From Bacteroidota bacterium (GTDB lineage Bacteria; Bacteroidota; Bacteroidia; B-17B0; Aurantibacillaceae), in assembly GCA_900299295.1 (NCBI GenBank), contig OMJH01000035.1, forward strand, positions 1 through 57,218: a stretch of 57,218 nt of DNA, in the 5' to 3' direction. A model generated the notes under the pieces. That model saw nothing but the letters and a program-made list of their open reading frames with translations. It searched no databases and was not told the DNA's origin. Below, piece after piece: positions 43,948-51,905 of this stretch. Position numbers and translations under genes: made by a program. Each line of letters starts with the position of its first letter. Position 1 is the stretch's first letter.

Positions 43948-46728
43948 TTAACGTATAACCACCATGCGGCCTACTTTTCTTTTTCCATCCGCGTTGAGTG
44001 CACAATAATAAGTTCCTGCTTTTAGCCGAGAAGCATCCCACTGATAAGTTTGTTTACCGGTCGCTAATTTGTCTAATTTTCTGGTTTCGATTATTCTTCC
44101 GCAATCATCCCAGAATTCAAGCGTTACTGCTGAAGGTTTTTTTAGATTGAATTCAATTGTGGTAGCATTTGAAAACGGATTGGGATAATTTTTCAATTCA
44201 ATTTCATCTGAAAAATTTGACAGATTTCCCGAGGAAACGACGTCGTTTACACTAGTAATTTTCGCGCTGTAAATTCCGTTGGCGTGGGTGGCCACAACAA
44301 CCAGTCCGTCAGACTCACGTACATCAATCATGTCACAAACTGCGTTGCCGATGGTGTTTGTTCCTTGCTGAACCCAAACCGTGTTGATTCCCATAAGTGT
44401 ATCTGTACAATACAAACCTGTGCTTGTCGCTAAAAAATATAAGGTACCATCCGCTACATGCAAAAAAGCACCCCACCGAATGGAAGGACTGATTGTGTTG
44501 GCGGCTTCTAAATTTCCTCCGGCCTTTTCCCAGGTGACTCCCGCATCTTTCGAATAAAACACGCTGTAAACATTGTAATTTGAAAAAACCACCATGAGTT
44601 TATTTCCGTCCTGAGGATCAACGGTAATGTTACTAACATATCCGGTGTTTGGGAAAAGTGCAGTAGAGGTGGTTGAAGTGATATCAATCGGTGTCGGAGT
44701 TCCTGAATCGGCATTGTCAACGCGGTAAACTCTTTTTTTATCAGTTCCATAATAAACTCTATTTGCCGGAGTTTTGCTCACCGCAAGTGCTGTCATTTCG
44801 GATAGTGCGGTAGGAATCGAATCGTTCCATTGTACCCAATTGGTACTAATAGAATCGTACTGGTTGGATAGCGGAATTTGAGATAAATCGCTATTTCTCC
44901 ATAAGTATTTTCCACCTGCCAGATACATAATATTATTATTGTTCGGATCAAGAGCGTATGGGTTCATCCACTGATAACCTTTACCGCCAATCGGATCAAT
45001 GCGCCGGAATCCGGTTTGATTTCCGTTCGCGTCAAGCGTTACTTTTACAAGTCTGCGTAAGTTCTGAATCGCGAAATAATAGGCACTCTGGTTATCTGCA
45101 ATTGCGCAATAGGCACCATCACCACCGTGTACATGTTTCCATGGGTTCGTTAGGTTCGCGCTGTTGGTCCACCAGGTTCCATTATCCTGCGCTCCGCCGC
45201 AAATCACATCGTTATTTGAATTTCCGTGATCAATTGCAACCGTGTAAAACATGGTTGTGATGTATCCGTTATTTAAGGGAGACCACACAACAACGGAATC
45301 AAGGTTGTTGTTCGTCCTGAAAACCCCGCCATCATTAGCATTAATCATAATATCAGGATTTGAGGGGAGAAATTCGAGACAATGCTGATCCGGATGATGG
45401 TTGAGGTAGGAGTTGATGGTTGGATAGGCAGAGCCTTCTTCGTAACCACCGATAAAGCTGGTATGTGTTGAATCCTGAAATGCGGTTGTTGAGCGGTATA
45501 AATTAGTTCCTCCTAAAAAAACAACATTTGAATTTCCGGGTTTTACTTTCACGAACATGTCATAAGAATCTTGTGTATGGAATTTATCGAATATGCCGCC
45601 CGTTGCCGGAAGATTGATTGACAAATCAATCCAATTTCCACCTAAGCTGTCTCCGTTTCCGGATATGTAATTGTATTTCCAGAGACTATTCCAATGCGCA
45701 TCGCCCTGAAAGTCGATTACTTTCTTCCCGAACCCGGGCGTGTTGGCCAGAAAATAAATTTCATTTTCGTTATTTGGATTAATACCCATTACTATTCGGT
45801 TGTAGGCTGAAGGAAAACCTGCAGGAGTAATATTTGTAAAAGTTATGCCATCTGAGGAACGCCATATTCCTTTTTGTGTTCCATCATCGCTAAGGGTTGC
45901 GTAAATGATTCCGTTTGAAGTGGCAGCCACCTCGGTGAAATAAGAATTACCTGAGCGAACGGTTGTCCAGCTGGTGCCGCCATTGATACTTCGGTATATT
46001 GATCCATAGGTTGCGGCATAAATTTCCGAAACAGAATCAGGAGCTGAAATATCGTTTGCAATTGAATAAACTATTTGCCAGCCGGTGGTAAATCCGTTCG
46101 GATTGCCAGAAGCAGTGGAAACAAGCGATTGCCAGGTAAGACCGCTGTCAATGGATTTAAAAATCCCATCACCTAAAAAATAAGCACTTCCGCCTCCGCC
46201 TGCAGATGCCCATGGATTACCACCTCCGTAATACCAAACATTTTGGTGATTGGGTCGTGTGTCCTGCGTCAGGCAGTTGGCTCCGCGAAGTTGTGAAAGC
46301 GTATTTGTCATTGTCCAGTTCTGTCCTCCGTCGGTGCTTAACCACATGCCGCCGGAGGTTGTACCTGCGAGTAAGCGATTCTCATTGGATGCGTCTAAAG
46401 CAAAAGCGCTGGTTTTGCCGCCTACGTTCCAGGGGCCGCGTGCTGTAAATGGAGTAGAGAATGTTGTTTTTTCATTGGAGGCATTCGCATCATTTGGTAA
46501 TGATGCAGAAAAAGCGATTTCTCTCGCGCGTGCATCCTGAGGAATTTTACCCGTTGCCGGATCGGCGAGGCGTTTTAAATCCCATTGCATTCTTTCCAGG
46601 GCTTCGTCTTCCGGAGAAAAGCCTGAGTTAGTTTTAATTTTGGAAGTTTGAGAGGTGGCTGCAGGTTGCCCGCAAAGGAGTGCAAGAGTAAGTAATGAAA
46701 TAATTTTTTTTGCGTATTGAAAATTCAT
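43948..46728 (-). CDS. Large secreted Asp-box/VPS10-like protein with T9SS type-A sorting domain
   Basis: A 926-residue exported protein from the ATG at 46728. The signal peptide ends near QPAATSQ; the frame is open to 46809 but that would put 27 unlike residues ahead of it. It carries several Asp-box (S-x-D-x-G-x-x-W) motifs on beta-propeller blades: STDGGQNWT, SIDSGLTWQ, SINGGTSWT and SKDAGVTWEK. This is the layout of sialidase-like and sortilin-like propellers, often annotated as glycosyl hydrolases without proof. The C-terminal 85 residues, KNYPNPFSNATTIEFNLKKP to GRMVVIR, form a T9SS type-A domain for export and surface attachment. It precedes the AsmA gene. Confidence 0.85.
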   Translation of the reverse strand: MNFQYAKKIISLLTLALLCGQPAATSQTSKIKTNSGFSPEDEALERMQWDLKRLADPATGKIPQDARAREIAFSASLPNDANASNEKTTFSTPFTARGPWNVGGKTSAFALDASNENRLLAGTTSGGMWLSTDGGQNWTMTNTLSQLRGANCLTQDTRPNHQNVWYYGGGNPWASAGGGGSAYFLGDGIFKSIDSGLTWQSLVSTASGNPNGFTTGWQIVYSIANDISAPDSVSEIYAATYGSIYRSINGGTSWTTVRSGNSYFTEVAATSNGIIYATLSDDGTQKGIWRSSDGITFTNITPAGFPSAYNRIVMGINPNNENEIYFLANTPGFGKKVIDFQGDAHWNSLWKYNYISGNGDSLGGNWIDLSINLPATGGIFDKFHTQDSYDMFVKVKPGNSNVVFLGGTNLYRSTTAFQDSTHTSFIGGYEEGSAYPTINSYLNHHPDQHCLEFLPSNPDIMINANDGGVFRTNNNLDSVVVWSPLNNGYITTMFYTVAIDHGNSNNDVICGGAQDNGTWWTNSANLTNPWKHVHGGDGAYCAIADNQSAYYFAIQNLRRLVKVTLDANGNQTGFRRIDPIGGKGYQWMNPYALDPNNNNIMYLAGGKYLWRNSDLSQIPLSNQYDSISTNWVQWNDSIPTALSEMTALAVSKTPANRVYYGTDKKRVYRVDNADSGTPTPIDITSTTSTALFPNTGYVSNITVDPQDGNKLMVVFSNYNVYSVFYSKDAGVTWEKAGGNLEAANTISPSIRWGAFLHVADGTLYFLATSTGLYCTDTLMGINTVWVQQGTNTIGNAVCDMIDVRESDGLVVVATHANGIYSAKITSVNDVVSSGNLSNFSDEIELKNYPNPFSNATTIEFNLKKPSAVTLEFWDDCGRIIETRKLDKLATGKQTYQWDASRLKAGTYYCALNADGKRKVGRMVVIR

Positions 46729-47030
46729 ATTTCTGTTTTGAGGTAAAATTACAGATTTACATTGGGGATTTAAAGTTTTGTGTTGTAGAATCTTTGGTAT
46801 TTTTTCCATGATTTTCGCTAAACTAAATAGATTTTCATTGGAGGCTGAGCGGCAGGGTAAATAAGTAAGGTCGATTTTACCAATGAAATTCGCAGGTATG
46901 ATTGTTAATATCTAGTGGGAAAATTTTTTTACCTCCCGTATTCTACCAATGAAATTTAATTTCATATTTGTCTCACCGAAATAGTTCGGAATAAACTTAA
47001 TCTCATTTAAGAGAAAAAAACAAAAACCAC
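46729..47030. promoter_or_regulatory. Divergent control region with three CCAATGAAA copies and hairpins
   Basis: A 302-base gap between the T9SS protein (minus) and the SWIB-H1 gene (plus). Seen: CCAATGAAA at 46833-46841 (minus strand), 46880-46888 and 46946-46954 (plus strand). The last is part of a perfect palindrome ATGAAAT-TTA-ATTTCAT (46949-46965). A second hairpin CCGAA-ATAG-TTCGG lies at 46976-46989. No strict TAnnTTTG box is visible. The repeats look like operator sites for one or both divergent genes (inference). Confidence 0.6.
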
Positions 47031-47366
47031 ATGGCAAAAAAAGCAACAAAAAAAGCTGCCAAGAAAGCTCCTAAGAAAGCTACAAAGAAGGCAGCAAAGA
47101 AATCTGGAAAGAAACGTGTACCAAATCCAGCATTTATGAAACCTCTTCAACCCAGCGCAGCATTAGCTGAAGTAGTTGGTAACAAGGCGATGCCTCGTAC
47201 TGAAGTGGTGAAAAAAATGTGGCAGTACATTAAGAAGAATGGTCTGCAAGATAAGAAGGTAAAAATTATGATTAACGCTGACGCAAAATTGAAACCAATT
47301 TTCGGCGGTAAAGGTCAAGTTTCAATGTTTGAAATGGCTAAGCACATTTCCAAGCAATTGAAATAA
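47031..47366 (+). CDS. SWIB/MDM2-domain protein with histone H1-like tail
   Basis: A 111-residue protein. Residues 1-30 are an Ala/Lys tail (repeats of KKAAKKAPKKATKK type) like the C-termini of histone H1 and of bacterial H1-like proteins. Residues 35-110 are a SWIB domain: FMKPLQPSAALAEVVGNKAM, PRTEVVKKMWQYIKKNGLQD and ADAKLKPIFGGKGQVSMFEM. It is likely a small DNA-binding or nucleoid protein; comparable SWIB-H1 fusions are known in Chlamydia and Bacteroidota. It is monocistronic with a strong terminator and an unusually structured upstream region. Confidence 0.9.
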   Translation: MAKKATKKAAKKAPKKATKKAAKKSGKKRVPNPAFMKPLQPSAALAEVVGNKAMPRTEVVKKMWQYIKKNGLQDKKVKIMINADAKLKPIFGGKGQVSMFEMAKHISKQLK

Positions 47367-47383
47367 TAAATTCAATTTTTTTG

Positions 47384-47421
47384 AAACCCCGCTCGGTACT
47401 TCCTGCGGGGTTTTCTTTTTT
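47384..47421 (+). terminator. Rho-independent terminator of the SWIB-H1 gene
   Basis: AAACCCCGC and GCGGGGTTT form a 9-bp perfect stem around a 12-base loop, followed by TCTTTTTTAT. Confidence 0.92.
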
Positions 47422-47502
47422 ATAGTAGTGCGTATTTAAATAATTGCATCATCACAGCTTTTTAGTTTCTTTGTAGCGCCTTTGATTCTGGTTTTATACC
47501 TA

Positions 47503-48678
47503 ATGTCAAGAAAAAAAATATTATTCGTTACCAGCCGATTTCCCTGGCCATTAGATAAAGGAGATAAACTACGAGCATATCACCAATTGAAATTTTTTTC
47601 AAAATATGCTGATGTTTATTTGTTTTCAGTAAATGATATGAAGAGTCCAGTTATACTTCCTGATGAAATTAAAACAATCTGCAAGGAGATTACAATTGCA
47701 CGGCTAACTATTTTTTCTGTTCTATTAAACTTATTAAGATCCGTGTTTAGTTCTAATCCGTTTCAGGTGGGTTATTTTTATAATCAGCGAATTAAACGGC
47801 AATTTGAAACTTTTGCAGATAAAACAAAACCGGATTTTATTTTTGCACAACTTATCCGTACCGCGCCGATCGTAATGACTAGAAGAGAAAGAAAAATTTT
47901 AGATTATATGGATGTTTTTTCAAAGGGTATTGAACGACGAATGAGAACGGAACCTTTTTATTTAAAACCTCTTTTTAAGTGTGAGCAAAGGCGTCTGGTG
48001 CACTACGAAGCTAAAGTTTTTGATTGGTTTGATGCAAGCACAATAATTTCAAACCAGGATAAGAACTTAATTCAACACGTACAACGAGATGAAATAATTG
48101 TTGTGCCAAATGGTGTTGACCTTGATTTTTTTTATCCGGCTCAAGGGATCAAGTCCTTTGAAATTTTATTTAACGGAAATATGAATTATCCACCAAATAT
48201 TGAAGCCGCCGAATACCTCTGTAAAAAAGTTTTACCAATCGTTCACCAGAAAAAACCTAATGTTAAAGTTTTAATTTCCGGAACTTCACCGTCTGCCAGA
48301 GTACTTAATTTAGTTTCTAACAAGGTTGTTGTATCAGGCTATGTTCCCGATGTGCGAGTAAATTTTTCAAAATGTATGATGTTGGTTGCTCCTATGCAAA
48401 GCAGTATCGGGTTGCAGAACAAGTTACTGGAAGCAATGGCGATGGGTATTCCTTGCATTACCTCAACTTTAGCCAACAACGCTCTTCAGGCTGAGGATGG
48501 TACCGAAATTTTTGTTGCAGATACTCCGGAAGCATTTGCGGAAAAAATTATTAAACTGCTGGAGAATAAAACCCTCAGTGATCTGCTTTCTGCTAACGGT
48601 TTAAAATTTGTACGGAAAAAATACTCTTGGGACTCAGCCAATCAAAAATTATTATCCATTTGCAAATTGAACGAATAA
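47503..48678 (+). CDS. Glycosyltransferase family 4
   Basis: A GT-B sugar transferase of 391 residues from the ATG at 47503, which gives the conserved MSRKKILFVTSRFPWPLDKG followed by DKLRAYHQLKFF. This start resembles the TIGR03087/stp1-type sugar transferases. The C-terminal Rossmann half has VVPNGVDLDFFYP, ILFNGNMNYPPNIEAAEYLC, VVVSGYVPDVRVNFSKCMML and the donor-binding QNKLLEAMAMGIPCITS. Start at 47482 is possible but lies before the natural N-terminus. Acceptor and sugar unknown; it stands alone, convergent with the T9SS repeat protein. Confidence 0.9.
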   Translation: MSRKKILFVTSRFPWPLDKGDKLRAYHQLKFFSKYADVYLFSVNDMKSPVILPDEIKTICKEITIARLTIFSVLLNLLRSVFSSNPFQVGYFYNQRIKRQFETFADKTKPDFIFAQLIRTAPIVMTRRERKILDYMDVFSKGIERRMRTEPFYLKPLFKCEQRRLVHYEAKVFDWFDASTIISNQDKNLIQHVQRDEIIVVPNGVDLDFFYPAQGIKSFEILFNGNMNYPPNIEAAEYLCKKVLPIVHQKKPNVKVLISGTSPSARVLNLVSNKVVVSGYVPDVRVNFSKCMMLVAPMQSSIGLQNKLLEAMAMGIPCITSTLANNALQAEDGTEIFVADTPEAFAEKIIKLLENKTLSDLLSANGLKFVRKKYSWDSANQKLLSICKLNE

Positions 48679-48680
48679 TT

Positions 48681-50108
48681 TTATCGTGTTATCACAACTT
48701 TCTTTATGTGTTGTTTTTCAAAATCTGAAAGCTGTAAAAAATATATACCCCCAGATAAACTTTGTATCGGTAGCTTTGTTGTAAATTCTCCGGCCTGAAT
48801 TTTTATTGAAAATAAGATTTCGCCTAAATTGTTGACCATTGTAACTTGTAAATCTTTTTCACATTTTCTCCTCTCTAGATTCAGTATTTCATGGGTTGGA
48901 TTTGGAAAAACACGAATGGAATTATCGTCATAATTAAATTCGTATGACTGCATTAAAGTTCCGAGGGTGTCCAGGTGCAACAAGTAAAACTGCGATTGTA
49001 GAAATGGGTCCGTAAAAATACCCGTTAAAATTAAACCTCCGCTGCTGCTGGGAATCATATCGTAGCAAATGTCTACTCCTGGACCTCCGTAGGTTTTTCG
49101 CCAAAGTTGGTTACCCGATGAATCCAGTTTCATCACAATTAAATCTAAAGGCGCTCCAAAATTGAAACTATTACTGTACCCCGCTGCATATAAACTTCCT
49201 TGATTATCCTCGCAAATTGTAAACAAGGCATCACTTCCGTTGCCACCGAAATTTTTTTTCCATTTTGAAATTCCGATGCTGTCAAACCGGTGCACCCAGA
49301 AATTAAATCCTGACCCGGAAAAAACCTCTTCTTCACCGTACAATAAAAAATCCCCATTTTTTAACAATAGTGTTCCCTGGCAACCGCCTGCAAATTGGTT
49401 ACCGGATGTTCGTGTCCATATTGTATCGCCTACAGAATTTAAACGAAGCAACCAACCGTCTGTACTTCCTGAACCAAACGATGAAGTGACAGCCGAAAGA
49501 ATGAATCCACCATCCTTGGTTTGATGGATGCCATCGCCATAATCTGCCTGGCTGCCCCCATGCAGTTTCTGCCAAATAATATTACCGGATGTATCAAGAT
49601 GAACTAATAATACATCATTGTCACCGTTCGGAGAGCTTGCATATCCGCAGGCAATAACATTTCCATTCTCGGTAGTGTCGGCAAATTGCAAACTTTGGTC
49701 ACCCGGACCTCCAAAACTTTTTTTCCAGATTAAATTCCCGGCAGTATCTAATTTCAGCAACAATACATCAATTCCGTTTTGGTTTCCGGTGTTTACTTCG
49801 CCCACCATAAAAAAACTACCATCACGCAGCTGTGCCATATAAAGACCAAAATCGTTCTCTGGAGAGGCATAATGTTTTATCCATTTTAAATTTCCGTAAC
49901 GATCTAGTCGCGACAATACCGCATCAAAAACGCCATTTTGATTCAATGAATCAGAATAACCACCGATAAAAATATCCCCTCCGGCAATTTCCTTTACTAC
50001 TTCTGCATTTTCGGCTCCATTACCTCCAAATTTTTTTTCAAAAAAAATTGACTGCGATTCAGCAGAAAATAAAGTTATGCACAAGAAAAAAGTAAGGTAT
50101 TTAACCAT
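48681..50108 (-). CDS. Secreted WD/propeller-like repeat protein with T9SS type-A sorting domain
   Basis: A 475-residue exported protein; the signal peptide MVKYLTFFLCITLFSAESQS is clear. About six repeats of roughly 50-60 residues follow, centred on LRLNSVGDTIWTRTSGN, VHRFDSIGISKWKKNFGGNG and MKLDSSGNQLWRKTYGGPG. They resemble beta-propeller blades with a GG(N/P)G(S/V)D turn. The tail RVFPNPTHEILNLERR to GGIYFLQLSDFEKQHIKKVV is a T9SS type-A domain. The role is unknown; it may be an adhesin or a surface sensor. Alone on its strand. Confidence 0.85.
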   Translation of the reverse strand: MVKYLTFFLCITLFSAESQSIFFEKKFGGNGAENAEVVKEIAGGDIFIGGYSDSLNQNGVFDAVLSRLDRYGNLKWIKHYASPENDFGLYMAQLRDGSFFMVGEVNTGNQNGIDVLLLKLDTAGNLIWKKSFGGPGDQSLQFADTTENGNVIACGYASSPNGDNDVLLVHLDTSGNIIWQKLHGGSQADYGDGIHQTKDGGFILSAVTSSFGSGSTDGWLLRLNSVGDTIWTRTSGNQFAGGCQGTLLLKNGDFLLYGEEEVFSGSGFNFWVHRFDSIGISKWKKNFGGNGSDALFTICEDNQGSLYAAGYSNSFNFGAPLDLIVMKLDSSGNQLWRKTYGGPGVDICYDMIPSSSGGLILTGIFTDPFLQSQFYLLHLDTLGTLMQSYEFNYDDNSIRVFPNPTHEILNLERRKCEKDLQVTMVNNLGEILFSIKIQAGEFTTKLPIQSLSGGIYFLQLSDFEKQHIKKVVITR

Positions 50109-50215
50109 ATCGTAAAATTAACCTTTTACTTAAAAAATTCTAATTGATTGCCAGGATATAAAATAATTAGCTTTAACATCCGTTATTTCTCAAATTCTGA
50201 TTAACTTTAGAAATT

Positions 50216-51082
50216 GTGTTAAAACGGTTTTTATTCATTTGCCTGATTATTTTATTGGTCTTAAGTAGTAATGCTAAAGACAAAGGTAAACCCGAAAAGT
50301 CCCGGCCGGTTCGGTTTAGCAATGATGTAGGATTACTTATAGGAGGTGCGTATTACCTTGGAGAGTTAAATCCATCCAAACATTTCTACATGATGCAACC
50401 CGCATTGGGCTTGTTTTATCGTTATAATCAAAATTATCGTTTCAGCTATTTGGTGGGGATGAACTTTGGAAGTATTATGGGAGATGATTCACAGTCAGAT
50501 GACATCGATCAATTAAACCGTAATTTAAATTTCAAAAGTAAATTGAAAGAGCTTCACGCGCTGGCTGAATTTAATTTTTGGGATTATCGTATCGGAAACA
50601 ACAAAAAGAATTTTGCTCCGTTTCTTTTCGCAGGCATTGCATTGTTGCATCACAATCCTGTTGCGGTATACAAGGGAAATGAATTTGATTTACAACCCCT
50701 CTCAACCGAAGGGCAGGGGACCCCTCTTGACGGGAAACAAAAACCATATAAGCTAACCCAGATTACACTTCCTTTCGGCATTGGTGCAAAACTCAATTTA
50801 TCCCATAATGTGGGACTAAGTTTTGAGTGGGGAATGCGAAAAACGTTTACGGATTATCTTGATGATGTAAGTAAACAATATGTAAACCGAAATTTACTCG
50901 CGGCTTTTAAAGGAAATACAGCAGCGGTGTTGTCGGATAGAAGTCTTGACACGGATGCCTTAAATCATACCGGTGCTCAGCGTGGAAATCCAGGAATCAA
51001 AGATTGGTATAATTTCTTTGGATTTAAAATTTCGGTTCAGATAAACCGGGTAAAAAAATGCAGTGGAGCCTATGGCACATAA
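50216..51082 (+). CDS. DUF6089-type outer-membrane beta-barrel protein
   Basis: A 288-residue exported protein with a signal peptide (about 1-21). GLLIGGAYYLGELNPSKHFY, ALGLFYRYNQNYRFSYLVGM, HALAEFNFWDYRIGNNKKNF and FGIGAKLNLSHNVGLSFEWG alternate beta strands and turns, which fits a porin-like barrel of the DUF6089 family. The start is GTG at 50216; there is no ATG before the signal peptide. It lies 79 bases upstream of uppS, which has its own promoter. Function not known; in related genomes the same gene often sits ahead of uppS-bamA. Confidence 0.82.
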   Translation: MLKRFLFICLIILLVLSSNAKDKGKPEKSRPVRFSNDVGLLIGGAYYLGELNPSKHFYMMQPALGLFYRYNQNYRFSYLVGMNFGSIMGDDSQSDDIDQLNRNLNFKSKLKELHALAEFNFWDYRIGNNKKNFAPFLFAGIALLHHNPVAVYKGNEFDLQPLSTEGQGTPLDGKQKPYKLTQITLPFGIGAKLNLSHNVGLSFEWGMRKTFTDYLDDVSKQYVNRNLLAAFKGNTAAVLSDRSLDTDALNHTGAQRGNPGIKDWYNFFGFKISVQINRVKKCSGAYGT

Positions 51083-51141
51083 AAAATATTTTCATGTCAA
51101 CTACTCAGGACAAAATAAAAAAAATCTGTCTCAAATCTAAG

Positions 51142-51149
51142 TATATTTG
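51142..51149 (+). promoter_or_regulatory. Putative -7 box (TATATTTG) for the uppS-bamA-skp operon
   Basis: TAnnTTTG match ending 12 bases before the ATG at 51162. An in-frame TTG at 51147-51149 falls inside the box and so is unlikely to be the start. Confidence 0.6.
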
Positions 51150-51161
51150 TCACACTTTTTC

Positions 51162-51905
51162 ATGTCACTAAAATCGCAAATAGATTTGGGTCGTTTACCC
51201 CGGCATGTTGCCGTAATAATGGATGGTAACGGCCGCTGGGCAAAGCAACAGGGGGAGGAACGCATTTTTGGTCATCATAACGGTGTTACTTCGGTTCGCG
51301 AAACGGCAGAGGCGGCCGCTGAACTGGGGATCCAATACCTTACCTTATATGCTTTTAGCACTGAGAACTGGAATCGCCCGAAGGATGAAGTTGAGGCACT
51401 GATGGAATTGCTAGTACATACAATCCATAACGAAACCAAAACTTTAAACGAAAATAATATCCGCCTTGAAGCAATAGGAGATTTGAGTAGTTTACCTAAA
51501 AATTGCTTCAATGAATTGCAGGAGGCAATGCAAAAAACAGCCGCAAACACACGCATGAAACTCGTGCTTGCTTTAAGTTACAGCAGTAAATGGGAGATTA
51601 TTCAGGCTGTGAAAAAAATTGCGTCAAGTGTCGTTGCAGGAAGTATTTCAATTGATGATATTAACGATTCAACCATTACCGCGCATTTGTGTACGTCTGG
51701 AATGCCTGATCCTGAACTAATGATCAGGACCAGCGGTGAACGTAGGATAAGCAATTTTTTATTGTGGCAACTTTCTTACGCTGAATTTTACTTTACTCCG
51801 AAATTGTGGCCGGATTTCAGAAAAGAAGATTTTTACGAAGCCATTTTAAATTTTCAAAACCGGGAGCGCCGCTTCGGGAAAATCAGTGAACAGCTTACAA
51901 CATGA
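51162..51905 (+). CDS. uppS: Undecaprenyl diphosphate synthase
   Basis: Cis-prenyltransferase that makes the C55 carrier lipid from FPP and IPP. It has 247 residues from ATG 51162. HVAVIMDGNGRWAKQQGEER (catalytic Asp), TLYAFSTENWNRPKDEVEAL, LALSYSSKWEIIQA and the C-terminal DPELMIRTSGERRISNFLLW with QLSYAEFYFT just behind it are all UppS motifs. It is the first gene of the cluster uppS-bamA-skp-skp, conserved in Bacteroidota. Its stop overlaps the bamA start (ATGA), so they are translationally coupled. Confidence 0.97.
   Translation: MSLKSQIDLGRLPRHVAVIMDGNGRWAKQQGEERIFGHHNGVTSVRETAEAAAELGIQYLTLYAFSTENWNRPKDEVEALMELLVHTIHNETKTLNENNIRLEAIGDLSSLPKNCFNELQEAMQKTAANTRMKLVLALSYSSKWEIIQAVKKIASSVVAGSISIDDINDSTITAHLCTSGMPDPELMIRTSGERRISNFLLWQLSYAEFYFTPKLWPDFRKEDFYEAILNFQNRERRFGKISEQLTT

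Noticed and set aside
51147-51149. TTG as alternative start of uppS
   Set aside because: It lies inside the TATATTTG -7 box; ATG 51162 fits the family N-terminus better.
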